DNA of 64,000 nucleotides from Streptomyces rubrogriseus (GTDB lineage Bacteria; Actinomycetota; Actinomycetes; Streptomycetales; Streptomycetaceae): the NCBI RefSeq assembly GCF_027947575.1, contig NZ_CP116256.1, forward strand, positions 4,960,001 to 5,024,000, given 5' to 3'. The notes under the pieces are model-generated. The model was not told the DNA's origin and did no database searches. It saw only the letters and a list, made by a program, of their open reading frames with translations. The position numbers were made by a program, and so were the translations under genes. The stretch's first letter is position 1. Each line of letters starts with the position of its first letter. Below, in pieces: positions 9,143-17,221 of the stretch.

Positions 9143-9171
9143 ACCACCCCGTACGGACGCGAGGAGACCGC

Positions 9172-9825
9172 ATGACCACCGACCCCCGTGAACGCGAGGT
9201 CCGCCGCAGGATGGCGGCCCGTGAGCTGTACTCGGACGGCGACCCGGGGCTGGCGGCCCTGGCGGAGGAGCGGCTGCGCGGCAAGGAGCTGGCCGACGCC
9301 TACAACCGGACCGGCGCACGGGACGAGGAGGGCCGCCGGGCACTGCTGAAGGAGATGCTCGCCTCACTCGGCACGGGGGTGTGGATCGAGCCGCCGCTGC
9401 ACGTGGCCTACGGCAACCGGGTGCACCTGGGCGACGACGTGTACGCCAACTTCGGCCTCACCCTCGTCGACGACGTCGAGGTCTTCGTCGGCGACCGGGT
9501 GATGTTCGCCCCGCACGTGACGGTCAGCACCACCGGGCACCCCGTCCACCCGGACCTGCGCAGGGACGGCACCCAGTTCTCGGCGCCGGTGCGCATCGAG
9601 GACGACGTGTGGATCGGGGCCGGCGCGCTGATCATGCCGGGGGTGACCGTCGGCCGGGGGTCGGTGGTCGGCGCGGGCAGCGTGGTGACGGCACACGTGC
9701 CGCCGATGACGGTCGTGGCCGGGACCCCGGCGCGGGTGCTGCGCGCGATCACCGACGCCGACCGCGAGTGGAGCTACCGTCCGCCGCGCACCCTGGGCCC
9801 GAGTGGGGACGGGGGACCGGGGTGA
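9172..9825 (+). CDS. Maltose/galactoside O-acetyltransferase (hexapeptide-repeat family)
   Basis: The 217-residue protein has an N-terminal Mac helical cap (EVRRRMAARELYSDGDPGL), then left-handed beta-helix hexapeptide repeats. The likely catalytic His123 lies in STTGHPVHPD. It should transfer acetyl from acetyl-CoA to a sugar hydroxyl in the cytoplasm, perhaps as a detoxification or overflow route for excess imported sugar. The ATG at 9172 has GAGGAG 5 bp upstream. An earlier ATG at 9136 lies inside the hairpin and lacks a ribosome-binding site. The gene is co-oriented with the galactan operon but separated by that hairpin. Confidence 0.9.
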   Translation: MTTDPREREVRRRMAARELYSDGDPGLAALAEERLRGKELADAYNRTGARDEEGRRALLKEMLASLGTGVWIEPPLHVAYGNRVHLGDDVYANFGLTLVDDVEVFVGDRVMFAPHVTVSTTGHPVHPDLRRDGTQFSAPVRIEDDVWIGAGALIMPGVTVGRGSVVGAGSVVTAHVPPMTVVAGTPARVLRAITDADREWSYRPPRTLGPSGDGGPG

Positions 9826-9944
9826 CGGGGTGACGGGGTGACCGGCAACTTCCGCCGCCCGTCCGGCACATGGCACGGCGCCGCCGCAGTACGATGATCC
9901 AGAACTGCGGCGGAGCGTCACCCTCCCGGAGCACGGAGCCTGCC

Positions 9945-10736
9945 ATGACCACGGACCACACCCAGCCTCCCCACATCGACACCGGCCGGGCCCACCCCGC
10001 GCGGGTCTACGACTGGCTGCTGGGCGGCAAGGACAACTACCCGGTCGACGAGGCGGTGGGCGAGACCCTGCCGCCCGAGGCGCGGGACGCGGCGCGGCAG
10101 AACCGCGCGTTCATGAACCGCGCGGTGGCGCACCTCGCCGCGCGGGGCATCGACCAGTTCCTGGACATCGGCACGGGCATCCCGACCGAGCCGAACCTGC
10201 ACCAGATCGTCCAGCGGACGGTGCCGACGGCCCGGGTCGTCTACGCCGACAACGACCCGATCGTGCTGCGGCACGCGGAGGCGCTGCTGGTCAGCACTCC
10301 CGAGGGGGCCACGGACTACATCCAGGCCGATGTCCGCGAGCCCGGGGAGATCGTGCGGCACGCCCGCGGGATCCTGGACTTCGACCGGCCGATCGCCCTG
10401 TCGCTGATCGCCCTGATGCACTTCGTCCCCGACGACCAGGACGCCCACGGAATCGTCCGGGGTCTGGTCGAGACCCTCCCCGCGGGCAGCCACCTGGTCC
10501 TCTCGCACGCCGCGCTCGACCTCTTCCCCGAACTGGCGGAGCAGGTGATCGCCCAGTACGCCAAGGGCGGCATCCGTCTCGGCTTCCGCACCCGGGCGGA
10601 GGTCGCCCGATTCTTCGACGGTCTGGAGCTGGTGCCGCCCGGCCTGGTCACGGCCACCGAGTGGTACGGCGAGGGCCTGGAGCCGCCCGCGCCCGAGGAG
10701 AGCGGCATCTACGCGGGCGTGGCGCGCATCCCCTGA
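9945..10736 (+). CDS. SAM-dependent methyltransferase of the DUF574 (Methyltransf_19) type
   Basis: The 263-residue protein begins with the family hallmark HPARVYDWLLGGKDNYPVD. It then shows a motif I nucleotide-binding loop (FLDIGTGIPT) and an acidic strand end (VVYADNDPIV). This family is greatly expanded in Streptomyces and mostly of unknown substrate; some members are linked to developmental control in published work. GGAG lies 6 bp before the ATG at 9945, and a longer reading start at 9870 has no such site. It appears monocistronic, followed by a convergent small membrane-protein gene. Confidence 0.88.
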   Translation: MTTDHTQPPHIDTGRAHPARVYDWLLGGKDNYPVDEAVGETLPPEARDAARQNRAFMNRAVAHLAARGIDQFLDIGTGIPTEPNLHQIVQRTVPTARVVYADNDPIVLRHAEALLVSTPEGATDYIQADVREPGEIVRHARGILDFDRPIALSLIALMHFVPDDQDAHGIVRGLVETLPAGSHLVLSHAALDLFPELAEQVIAQYAKGGIRLGFRTRAEVARFFDGLELVPPGLVTATEWYGEGLEPPAPEESGIYAGVARIP

Positions 10737-10758
10737 CGGGTGACGAGGGCGCGGGGGC

Positions 10759-10944
10759 TCAGCGGCGGCGCCCGCGCGGCGCCCAGCCGCTGCCGACACC
10801 GGCGACGTGCAGGGCCAGCAGGGCGAGGCCGATGAGCATGACGTTGGTGGCGGTGAAGACGTCGTTGGTCGAGACCTCCGCCGCGTTGATCAGCCAGGCG
10901 ATGAGGAACAGAACCGCCGCGATGATGGCGAGCACGGTGTACAT
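10759..10944 (-). CDS. Small two-helix membrane protein, 61 residues
   Basis: The product has two hydrophobic segments (about residues 3-17 VLAIIAAVLFLIAWL and 33-47 VMLIGLALLALHVAG) and a basic tail ending GRRR. Small proteins of this shape are frequent in Streptomyces and have no assigned role. The ATG at 10944 has GAAGGG almost touching it, which is poor spacing, so translation may be weak or leaderless. It converges with the methyltransferase gene and diverges from the radical SAM gene. Confidence 0.6.
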   Translation of the reverse strand: MYTVLAIIAAVLFLIAWLINAAEVSTNDVFTATNVMLIGLALLALHVAGVGSGWAPRGRRR

Positions 10945-11099
10945 CCCTTCGGATCGGCGGCACCGGAGCGGCGCCGTGTCTCGCGTATGCCCCCGACGGG
11001 CCGCGTGACACGGCGGAGGGCACCGCGCGCTTCGTACAGTGGAGGACCGGACCGCGGCGAAACCGCCCGGCCCCTCCCGCACACCGCCCCGGAGCCGTC

Positions 11100-12272
11100 A
11101 TGCACGACCCGTCCACCGCGCCGGACGACGGCTTCGGCACGCTGTTCGGCCTGGACGCCCTCACGCCCGGTCCGCCGCCCGCCCCCGGACCGCTCTTCCG
11201 GGACTCCGCGGCCGCCCGCCGGCTGCTGCCGGTGCGGGAGATCCACGCCGAGCCGGCGGCGGCCGCCTCCCCGCGCGGCCGGCAGGTCCTCGCCCGGTTC
11301 CCGGACGCCCGTGTGGTCGAGGTGGACTCCCACTGGGGCATCCCGGGGCTGCACGGCAACGAGGGCAACGTCGAGCGCTGGGTGCGCGTGAAGGGCGAGA
11401 CGCTCGTCCTGGGCGAGCGGAAGACGACGGCCACCCGGCCCAACGGCCGCTCCGCGGACTGGATCGCGCCGGGTGCCTCCAACGGCTGCGCGATGGCCTG
11501 CGCCTACTGCTACGTGCCGCGCCGCAAGGGGTACGCCAACCCCGTCACCGTCTTCACCAACATCGACCGGATCGTCGCCCACCTCGGCCGGCACATCGCC
11601 CGGCAGGGACCCAAGCGCGAGCCGAACCAGTGCGACGCCGAGGCCTGGGTCTACGACATCGGCGAGAACGGCGACTGCTCGGTGGACGCTCTGATCTGCG
11701 ACAACACCGCGGACCTGGTGCACGCCTTCCGGCAGTGGCCGACGGCCAAGGCCTCCTTCGCGACGAAGTTCGTCAACCCCGACCTGCTCGCCCTGGACCC
11801 GCGCGGCCGGACCCGGGTCCGCTTCTCCCTGATGCCGCCGGACGACTCCCGGCTGCTGGACGTGCGCACCTCGCCCGTCGCCGAGCGCATCGCCGCGGCC
11901 GGCGACTTCCTGGAGGCCGGTTACGAGGTGCACTTCAACCTCTCCCCCGTGGTGGTACGACCGGGCTGGGAGGAGGCCTGGGCCCAGTTGCTGCGGCAGC
12001 TCGACGACGTCCTGCCCGAGCGGGTCAAGCGGCAGGCCGCCGCCGAGGTGATCATGCTGACCCACAACCAGGGCCTGCACGAGGTCAACCTGGGCTGGCA
12101 CCCCCGAGCCGAGGAGGTGCTGTGGCGGCCGGAGATCCAGCAGGCCAAGCGCTCGGAGAACGGTGCGCTCAACGTGCGCTACCGGGCGGACGTCAAGGCC
12201 GGGGCGGTGGCCCGGCTGCGTGCGCTCGTCGCCGCTCACGCGCCCTGGCTGCGGATCCGTTACGCCTTCTGA
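11100..12272 (+). CDS. Spore photoproduct lyase-like radical SAM protein
   Basis: The 390-residue protein carries the CxxxCxxC radical-SAM motif in the spacing used by spore photoproduct lyase: Cys130, Cys134 and Cys137 in NGCAMACAYCYVPRRKGY. A conserved block (DAEAWVYDIGENGDCSVDAL) follows with Cys193 and Cys200. One of these could correspond to the hydrogen-donor cysteine of the Bacillus enzyme (Cys141 there). That enzyme reverses the thymine dimer 5-thyminyl-5,6-dihydrothymine in spore DNA. Streptomyces makes spores of a different kind, so the real substrate is open. The N-terminal 110 residues are family-specific. GGAG precedes the ATG by 5 bp. Confidence 0.85.
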   Translation: MHDPSTAPDDGFGTLFGLDALTPGPPPAPGPLFRDSAAARRLLPVREIHAEPAAAASPRGRQVLARFPDARVVEVDSHWGIPGLHGNEGNVERWVRVKGETLVLGERKTTATRPNGRSADWIAPGASNGCAMACAYCYVPRRKGYANPVTVFTNIDRIVAHLGRHIARQGPKREPNQCDAEAWVYDIGENGDCSVDALICDNTADLVHAFRQWPTAKASFATKFVNPDLLALDPRGRTRVRFSLMPPDDSRLLDVRTSPVAERIAAAGDFLEAGYEVHFNLSPVVVRPGWEEAWAQLLRQLDDVLPERVKRQAAAEVIMLTHNQGLHEVNLGWHPRAEEVLWRPEIQQAKRSENGALNVRYRADVKAGAVARLRALVAAHAPWLRIRYAF

Positions 12273-12303
12273 GCGCGGCGCCCGATAATGTTGCGTGTGC
12301 AAC

Positions 12304-12332
12304 AACCGCCGGAGGCAACGCTTCCGGCGGTT
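12304..12332 (+). terminator. 10-bp GC-rich hairpin after the radical SAM gene
   Basis: AACCGCCGGA (12304-12313) pairs perfectly with TCCGGCGGTT (12323-12332) across a 9-nt loop. It begins 32 bp after the stop of the radical SAM gene and ends 25 bp before the likely TTG start of the next gene, so it can serve as a terminator or a leader structure. Confidence 0.6.
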
Positions 12333-12357
12333 CCGCGAGCGCACTTGGGAGCCGGCC

Positions 12358-12945
12358 TTGCCGCACACGATCGACACGACCGGAGACCGGCCGGACGCCG
12401 CCACCGCCACCGCCACCGCCACCGCCGCCGAAGAGGGCTGGGTCGAACTCGGCTCGCGCGCGCAACTGCGTGAACTGCTGGGCGAACCCTGGCCCATCGT
12501 CATCGACAAGGTGCACGACCGGCTCACGGCCGACGACCGGGACATCCTGGCCCGCTCCCCGTTCTGCCTCCTGGCCACCTCCGACGCGGGCGGCAACTGC
12601 GACGTGTCGCCGCGCGGCGACGTACCCGGCTTCACCCACGTCCTCGACTCCCGCACCCTCGCCCTGCCGGACCGGGCGGGCAACCGACGCGGGGACAGCT
12701 TCCACAACGTTCTCGCCAATCCGCACGCCGGCCTGCTCTACCTGATCCCCGGCGGCAAGGAGGTGCTCCGGGTCAACGGCCGGGCCCGCATCCTCACCGA
12801 CGCGCCCTTCTTCGACGCGATGGCGCGCGACGGACGGCGTCCGGACCTCGCCCTGCTCCTGGAGATCGACGAGATCTACCTCCACTGCCCGATGTCCCTG
12901 AACCGGGCAGGGCTGTGGAAATCGGGTTCCGCGCAAGCGAGTTGA
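12358..12945 (+). CDS. FMN-dependent pyridoxamine-5'-phosphate-oxidase-fold (PPOX) flavoprotein
   Basis: The 195-residue protein has the split-barrel flavin fold seen in MSMEG_1061-type proteins. Landmarks are FCLLATSDAGGNCDVSPRG, an ANPHAGLLYLIPG strand and a terminal IYLHCPMSLNRAGLW block. These enzymes bind FMN or F420 and reduce small organic substrates, usually unknown. I favour the TTG at 12358, because GGGAG sits 6 bp upstream. A GTG at 12295 in the same frame would place the 12304-12332 hairpin inside the coding region. An alanine/threonine-rich stretch (residues 14-24) comes from a CCACCG hexanucleotide run. Confidence 0.8.
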   Translation: MPHTIDTTGDRPDAATATATATAAEEGWVELGSRAQLRELLGEPWPIVIDKVHDRLTADDRDILARSPFCLLATSDAGGNCDVSPRGDVPGFTHVLDSRTLALPDRAGNRRGDSFHNVLANPHAGLLYLIPGGKEVLRVNGRARILTDAPFFDAMARDGRRPDLALLLEIDEIYLHCPMSLNRAGLWKSGSAQAS

Positions 12946-13024
12946 GCCCTTCGCTCCGCCGCCGCGACGGCGGACGGGGCAGCGTCCGCGCAGCCGTTGT
13001 GACCCCCGTCTCTACCAGCACTTT

Positions 13025-13043
13025 TTAGGTTAGGCTAACCTTC
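13025..13043 (+). promoter_or_regulatory. Iron box (DmdR/IdeR-type operator)
   Basis: TTAGGTTAGGCTAACCTTC matches the actinobacterial iron-box consensus TTAGGTTAGGCTAACCTAA at 17 of 19 positions. It ends 5 bp before the GTG of the siderophore-importer ATPase, so Fe-loaded repressor would cover the promoter or transcript start and shut the operon when iron is plentiful. Confidence 0.92.
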
Positions 13044-13048
13044 ACTGC

Positions 13049-13927
13049 GTGAGATCAGGTGAAGACGCAGCCGGTACCCCGCGCCTGCGCGGACACGAGC
13101 TGTCGGCCACGGGCGTGACCGTCGCGTACGACGGAGTCGATGTCGTGCACGACGCGGAGGTCAGGCTCAGGCCCGGCGAAGTGACCGTCCTGGTGGGCCC
13201 GAACGGCAGTGGGAAGTCGACGCTGCTGCGGACCGTCGCCCGGCTGCAGCGGGCCCGCAGTGCCACGCTCAGCCTGGACGGCGCCACCGACGGGCTGGCG
13301 CTGACGTCCCGTGAGTTCTCGCGGTACGTCGCCCTGCTGACGCAGGGCCGTCCGACGCCCGGCGGGCTGACCGTGCGGGACGTCGTCGAGTTCGGCCGCT
13401 ACCCGTACCGGGGCCGCTGGGGACGGCCCGATCCGGACGGCCCCGCCGCCGTCGAGCGGGCGCTCGCGCTCACCGGCGTCGACGGCCTCGCCGACCGCGG
13501 CGCGGACCACCTCTCCGGCGGGCAGTTGCAGCGGGTGTGGCTCGCGAGCTGTCTCGCCCAGGAGACCGGCGTACTGCTCCTGGACGAACCCACGACCTAC
13601 CTGGACCTGCGCTACCAGGTCGAACTCCTCGACCTGGTCCGGGACCTGGCGGACGACCACGGCATCGCCGTCGGTGTCGTCCTGCACGACCTCGACCAGG
13701 CGGCGGCCGTCGCCGACCGGATCACGCTGCTCGAAGCGGGCCGCATCGTCGCCGACGGCACACCCGAGGACGTGCTGACGCCGGAGCGGCTCACCGCCGT
13801 CTACGGCATCCGGATCGACGTCGACACCGACCCCCTGACCGGCCGGCTGCGCACCCGCCCGATCGGCCGCCACCACATACGCACCCCCCGCACACGAACC
13901 CCCGAAAGGCTCGGCACCACCTCATGA
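13049..13927 (+). CDS. Ferric-siderophore ABC transporter ATP-binding protein (FepC/FecE family)
   Basis: The 292-residue ATPase shows Walker A (GPNGSGKST, residues 50-58), the signature LSGGQLQRV, Walker B (VLLLDEPTTYLD) and a switch histidine in VVLHDLDQAA. It powers the permease two genes downstream. The GTG at 13049 lies 5 bp beyond the iron box with no ribosome-binding site between, so the mRNA is probably leaderless or nearly so. The stop overlaps the next start as ATGA (13924-13927), which indicates translational coupling. Gene order (ATPase, binding protein, permease) and the iron box support uptake of a siderophore-iron complex. Confidence 0.93.
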   Translation: MRSGEDAAGTPRLRGHELSATGVTVAYDGVDVVHDAEVRLRPGEVTVLVGPNGSGKSTLLRTVARLQRARSATLSLDGATDGLALTSREFSRYVALLTQGRPTPGGLTVRDVVEFGRYPYRGRWGRPDPDGPAAVERALALTGVDGLADRGADHLSGGQLQRVWLASCLAQETGVLLLDEPTTYLDLRYQVELLDLVRDLADDHGIAVGVVLHDLDQAAAVADRITLLEAGRIVADGTPEDVLTPERLTAVYGIRIDVDTDPLTGRLRTRPIGRHHIRTPRTRTPERLGTTS

Positions 13928-14907
13928 GACGCCTCCTGCTCACCGCGGCCGCCACCACCGCCGCGGCGCTCACCCTGGCCGCCTGCGGCACCACCGAACC
14001 CGCCGCCGACAAGACGGAGAAGAAGGCCTCCGAGGCGATCACGCTCAAGGACGGCAAGGGCACCGAGGTGAAGCTCGACGGGCCGGCCACCAAGGTCGTC
14101 GCCACCGAGTGGAACGTCGTCGAGAGCCTCGTCTCGCTGGGAGTCGACCCGGTCGGCGTCGCGGACGTCAAGGGCTACAAGACCTGGGACAGCGCCGTTC
14201 CGCTCAAGAACGAGCCCAAGGACATCGGCACCCGCGGCGAGCCGAGCATGGACACCGTCGCCTCCCTCGCCCCGGACCTCATCGTCGCCACCACGGACCT
14301 CACCCCCGCGGCGGTGAAGCAGTTGCGCGAGGTCGCGCCGGTGATCGAGGTGCAGTCCGCCGACGGCGCCGGCCAGATCGACCGGATGCTGGCGAACGTC
14401 GACCTCATCGCCAAGGCCACCGGCACCACGGACAAGGCGAAGTCGCTGCGGGACGGCTTCGAGGCCAAGGTCGCCGAGGGCAAGAAGGCCCTGGCCGACG
14501 CCGGGATGGCCGGCAAGGGCATCGCCTTCGCGGACGGCTACGTCGCCTCCAACCAGGTCTCGATCCGCCCCTACACCGCGACCTCGCTCATCGGTGAGGT
14601 CAACGAGGCCGTCGGTCTGAAGAACGCCTGGACGGTGAAGGGCGACGAGGCCTACGGTCTCGGCGCCACCGACGTCGAGGGCCTGACCAAGCTCCCCGGG
14701 GACACCCAGTTCGCCTACATCGGCAACGACGACGACCCGAGCGCCACCCCCTTCACCGGCGAGCTGGCCAAGAACCCGGTGTGGAAGTCCCTGCCGTTCG
14801 TGAAGGCCGGTGACGTGCACCGCCTCGACGACGGCATCTGGATGTTCGGCGGTCCCGGGTCGATGGAGGCGTACATCGACGCCGTCGTCGGCGCGCTGAC
14901 GAAGTAG
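13924..14907 (+). CDS. Iron-siderophore substrate-binding lipoprotein
   Basis: The 327-residue class III binding protein has a signal ending LTLAAC with lipidated Cys21. Two lobes are joined by a long helix, as in FepB/FhuD-type receptors, and the N-lobe contains VVATEWNVVESLVSLGVDPVG. It captures the ferric siderophore outside the membrane and hands it to the double permease. The start overlaps the ATPase stop by 4 bp. The siderophore type (hydroxamate or other) cannot be read from the sequence. Confidence 0.92.
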   Translation: MRRLLLTAAATTAAALTLAACGTTEPAADKTEKKASEAITLKDGKGTEVKLDGPATKVVATEWNVVESLVSLGVDPVGVADVKGYKTWDSAVPLKNEPKDIGTRGEPSMDTVASLAPDLIVATTDLTPAAVKQLREVAPVIEVQSADGAGQIDRMLANVDLIAKATGTTDKAKSLRDGFEAKVAEGKKALADAGMAGKGIAFADGYVASNQVSIRPYTATSLIGEVNEAVGLKNAWTVKGDEAYGLGATDVEGLTKLPGDTQFAYIGNDDDPSATPFTGELAKNPVWKSLPFVKAGDVHRLDDGIWMFGGPGSMEAYIDAVVGALTK

Positions 14908-14914
14908 CGGGGCC

Positions 14915-16999
14915 ATGGCCGTCACCACGACCGAACCCGCCACCGAGCCCACCGCGGCCCGTCCGTCGACGGTCCCGTCGTCCCGGTCGGGCGCGGCCGC
15001 GGTGACGGCCGGAATCGTCCTGCTGGTCGCCGTCCTCGCCGTCGTCGACATCACCCAGGGCACCGCCGCCGTCGGGCCCTCCGAGGTCCTCGAGGCCCTG
15101 ACCGGCCGGGCGGACCCCGACGACGCGTCCGTCGTCGTCGCCTCCCGGCTGCCCCGGATGACCGCGGGGCTCCTGGTCGGTGCCGTGCTCGGCATGGCCG
15201 GCGCGGTGCTCCAGGCGGTCAGCCGCAACGTGCTGGCCTCGCCCGACACCCTCGCGGTGAACGCGGGTTCCTATCTGGCGCTCGGGCTGGCCGGCGCCAC
15301 CGGCGTCTCGCTGCCGATGCTCGCCTCGTCCGGCATCGCCTTCGTGGGCGGTCTGGCGGCGGCGGCCGTCGTGCTCGGACTGTCCGGCCTCGGCACCGGC
15401 ACCGTCCGGCTCGTGCTGGCCGGCACCGCGCTGATGCTGGGTCTGCACTCCATGACGCAGGCGCTCCTGCTGCTCTTCCCGGAGCAGACGAAGGGCCTGT
15501 ACGAGTGGAACCAGGGCAGCATCGCCCAGAACGGCTTCGACGGCGTCCTGCAGATGCTGCCGATCGCCCTGGTCGGCCTGATCGGCCTGCTGCTGACGGC
15601 CCGCCGGGTGGACGCGCTGGCCCTCGGCGACGACGCGGCGCGCGGTCTCGGCGTCCCGGTGCGGGCGACCCGTCTCACCGTCGTCGTGCTCGCGGCGCTG
15701 CTCTCCGCCGCCGCGGTCACACTCGCCGGACCGATCGGCTTCGTCGGCCTGTGCGCACCCGCCCTGGTGCGCCCGCTCGCCCGCCGCTTCCGCGGCTTCA
15801 GCCGCTCCCGCACGGCCATGCCCGCGGCGGCGCTCACCGGCGCGGCCCTGGTGCTCGGTTCGGACGTGCTGCTGCGGGCGTTGATCGCGGACGACCGCTC
15901 GGTGGCCGTGCCCACGGGCGTCGTCACGAGCCTGGTCGGCGCCGTGTTCCTGGTGGCCATGGCGCTGCGGGTGCGGGACACCGCCGGGGCCGGGGCGCCG
16001 GACCGGCTGCGGATCCCGAGCCGGGCGGTGTTCCTGGCCACGGTCGCCGTGCTGGTCGTGGTGCTGGTGGGGCTCGTGATCGCCGCCGTGCTGGTGGGCG
16101 ACAGCAAGCTGCTGCTCGGCGACGTCGTCAACTGGGCCCAGGGGCGGGCCGGCCGGACCGTCTCCTTCGTGCTGGACACGCGGGTGCCGCGGGTGCTCGC
16201 CGCGCTGGGCGCGGGCGCGGCGCTCGCGCTGGCCGGCACGCTCGTGCAGGCCGTCACCCGCAACCCGCTCGCCGAACCGAACGTCCTCGGGGTGACCGGC
16301 GGCGGCGCCCTGGGTGCGGTGATCCTGGTGACCACCGTGCCGGCCGCCGGGACGTGGGGCGTGGCGGGAGCGGCGTTCGCGGGGTCCGCGGTCACCGCCG
16401 TCCTCGTCTTCGGGCTCGCCGCGCGGGGCGGTTTCCGGCAGAACCGGCTGGTCCTCGTCGGCATCGGCGTGGCCTCCGGGACGGCGGCGCTGATCAGCCT
16501 GCTGATCGTGCTCACCGACCCGTTCAACGCCAACAAGGCGCTGACCTGGCTGTCGGGTTCGACCTACGGGCGGACCATGCCGGACGTCGTGCCGGTCGCG
16601 CTGGCGCTGCTGGTCGGCATCGGTGTCGCGGTCGCCCGGCGCACCGAACTGGACCTGATCTCGCTGGACGAGGACACGCCGCGGCTGCTCGGCCTGCGGC
16701 TGGCACCCGGGCGCCTCGGCTTCCTGGTGCTGAGCGTCGTCCTCAGCGCTACCGCGGTGGCCTGCGCGGGCACCATCGGCTTCGTCGGGCTGGTGGCGCC
16801 GCACGCGGCCCGCGCCCTGGTGGGCCGTCGGCACGCACGGGTCGTACCGGTCGCGGTCCTCCTCGGCGCCACGCTCGTCTGCGCCGCCGACCTCCTCGGC
16901 CGCACGGTCATCGCCCCGGCCCAGCTCGGCGCCGGGCTCATGACAGCGGTGATCGGAACGCCGTACTTCCTGTACCTGCTGGTACGAAGCCGTCGCTAG
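14915..16999 (+). CDS. Double-length FecCD/FhuB-type siderophore permease
   Basis: This 694-residue membrane protein contains two tandem FecCD permease units (about 20-350 and 360-694), like E. coli FhuB, instead of two genes. Each half has the family glycine-rich membrane pattern (SRNVLASPDTLAVNAG and TRNPLAEPNVLGVTGGG) and a FVGL coupling region (PIGFVGLCAP and TIGFVGLVAPH). The fused protein replaces the usual heterodimer. It starts 7 bp after the binding-protein stop and ends the iron-regulated operon. A further hairpin-prone GC stretch follows, though I do not see a clean terminator there. Confidence 0.93.
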   Translation: MAVTTTEPATEPTAARPSTVPSSRSGAAAVTAGIVLLVAVLAVVDITQGTAAVGPSEVLEALTGRADPDDASVVVASRLPRMTAGLLVGAVLGMAGAVLQAVSRNVLASPDTLAVNAGSYLALGLAGATGVSLPMLASSGIAFVGGLAAAAVVLGLSGLGTGTVRLVLAGTALMLGLHSMTQALLLLFPEQTKGLYEWNQGSIAQNGFDGVLQMLPIALVGLIGLLLTARRVDALALGDDAARGLGVPVRATRLTVVVLAALLSAAAVTLAGPIGFVGLCAPALVRPLARRFRGFSRSRTAMPAAALTGAALVLGSDVLLRALIADDRSVAVPTGVVTSLVGAVFLVAMALRVRDTAGAGAPDRLRIPSRAVFLATVAVLVVVLVGLVIAAVLVGDSKLLLGDVVNWAQGRAGRTVSFVLDTRVPRVLAALGAGAALALAGTLVQAVTRNPLAEPNVLGVTGGGALGAVILVTTVPAAGTWGVAGAAFAGSAVTAVLVFGLAARGGFRQNRLVLVGIGVASGTAALISLLIVLTDPFNANKALTWLSGSTYGRTMPDVVPVALALLVGIGVAVARRTELDLISLDEDTPRLLGLRLAPGRLGFLVLSVVLSATAVACAGTIGFVGLVAPHAARALVGRRHARVVPVAVLLGATLVCAADLLGRTVIAPAQLGAGLMTAVIGTPYFLYLLVRSRR

Positions 17000-17221
17000 G
17001 CACGGCGGGGGAAGTGCCGGGCCGAGACCGGCCCGTCGGGCACCCCGGCCCGGCTCTTGTTAGACGCGACGTCAAGTTACTGAACCGTAATGAGTCAGGT
17101 GCTACCCCTGGTAACCCCTGTCCGGTTACGGTCCCGTGACCCCACAGGAGCAGCGCGACCACGGCCCCGGCCCCACGGGACCGCGGGCGACCGGATCCGG
17201 CCCTTCCCCAGGAGGTTCGCC

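Noticed and set aside
4753..9147. A 1,464-codon open frame on the minus strand across the GH42 and GH30 genes
   Set aside because: It is antisense to two certain genes. Its residue composition is the Arg/Gly/Val/Pro-rich pattern produced by GC3 bias, and no domain or start signal is visible.
9136..9171. Upstream ATG for the O-acetyltransferase
   Set aside because: It lies inside the hairpin arm and has no ribosome-binding site, whereas GAGGAG fits the ATG at 9172.
12295..12357. GTG start for the PPOX-fold flavoprotein
   Set aside because: This would place the 10-bp hairpin inside the coding region and no ribosome-binding site precedes it; TTG 12358 fits better, though I cannot exclude it.
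17043..17221. Promoter elements TTGTTA and GTTAC/GTAAC before the lipase
   Set aside because: No correctly spaced -10 partner could be found and the short GTTAC motifs are not diagnostic.
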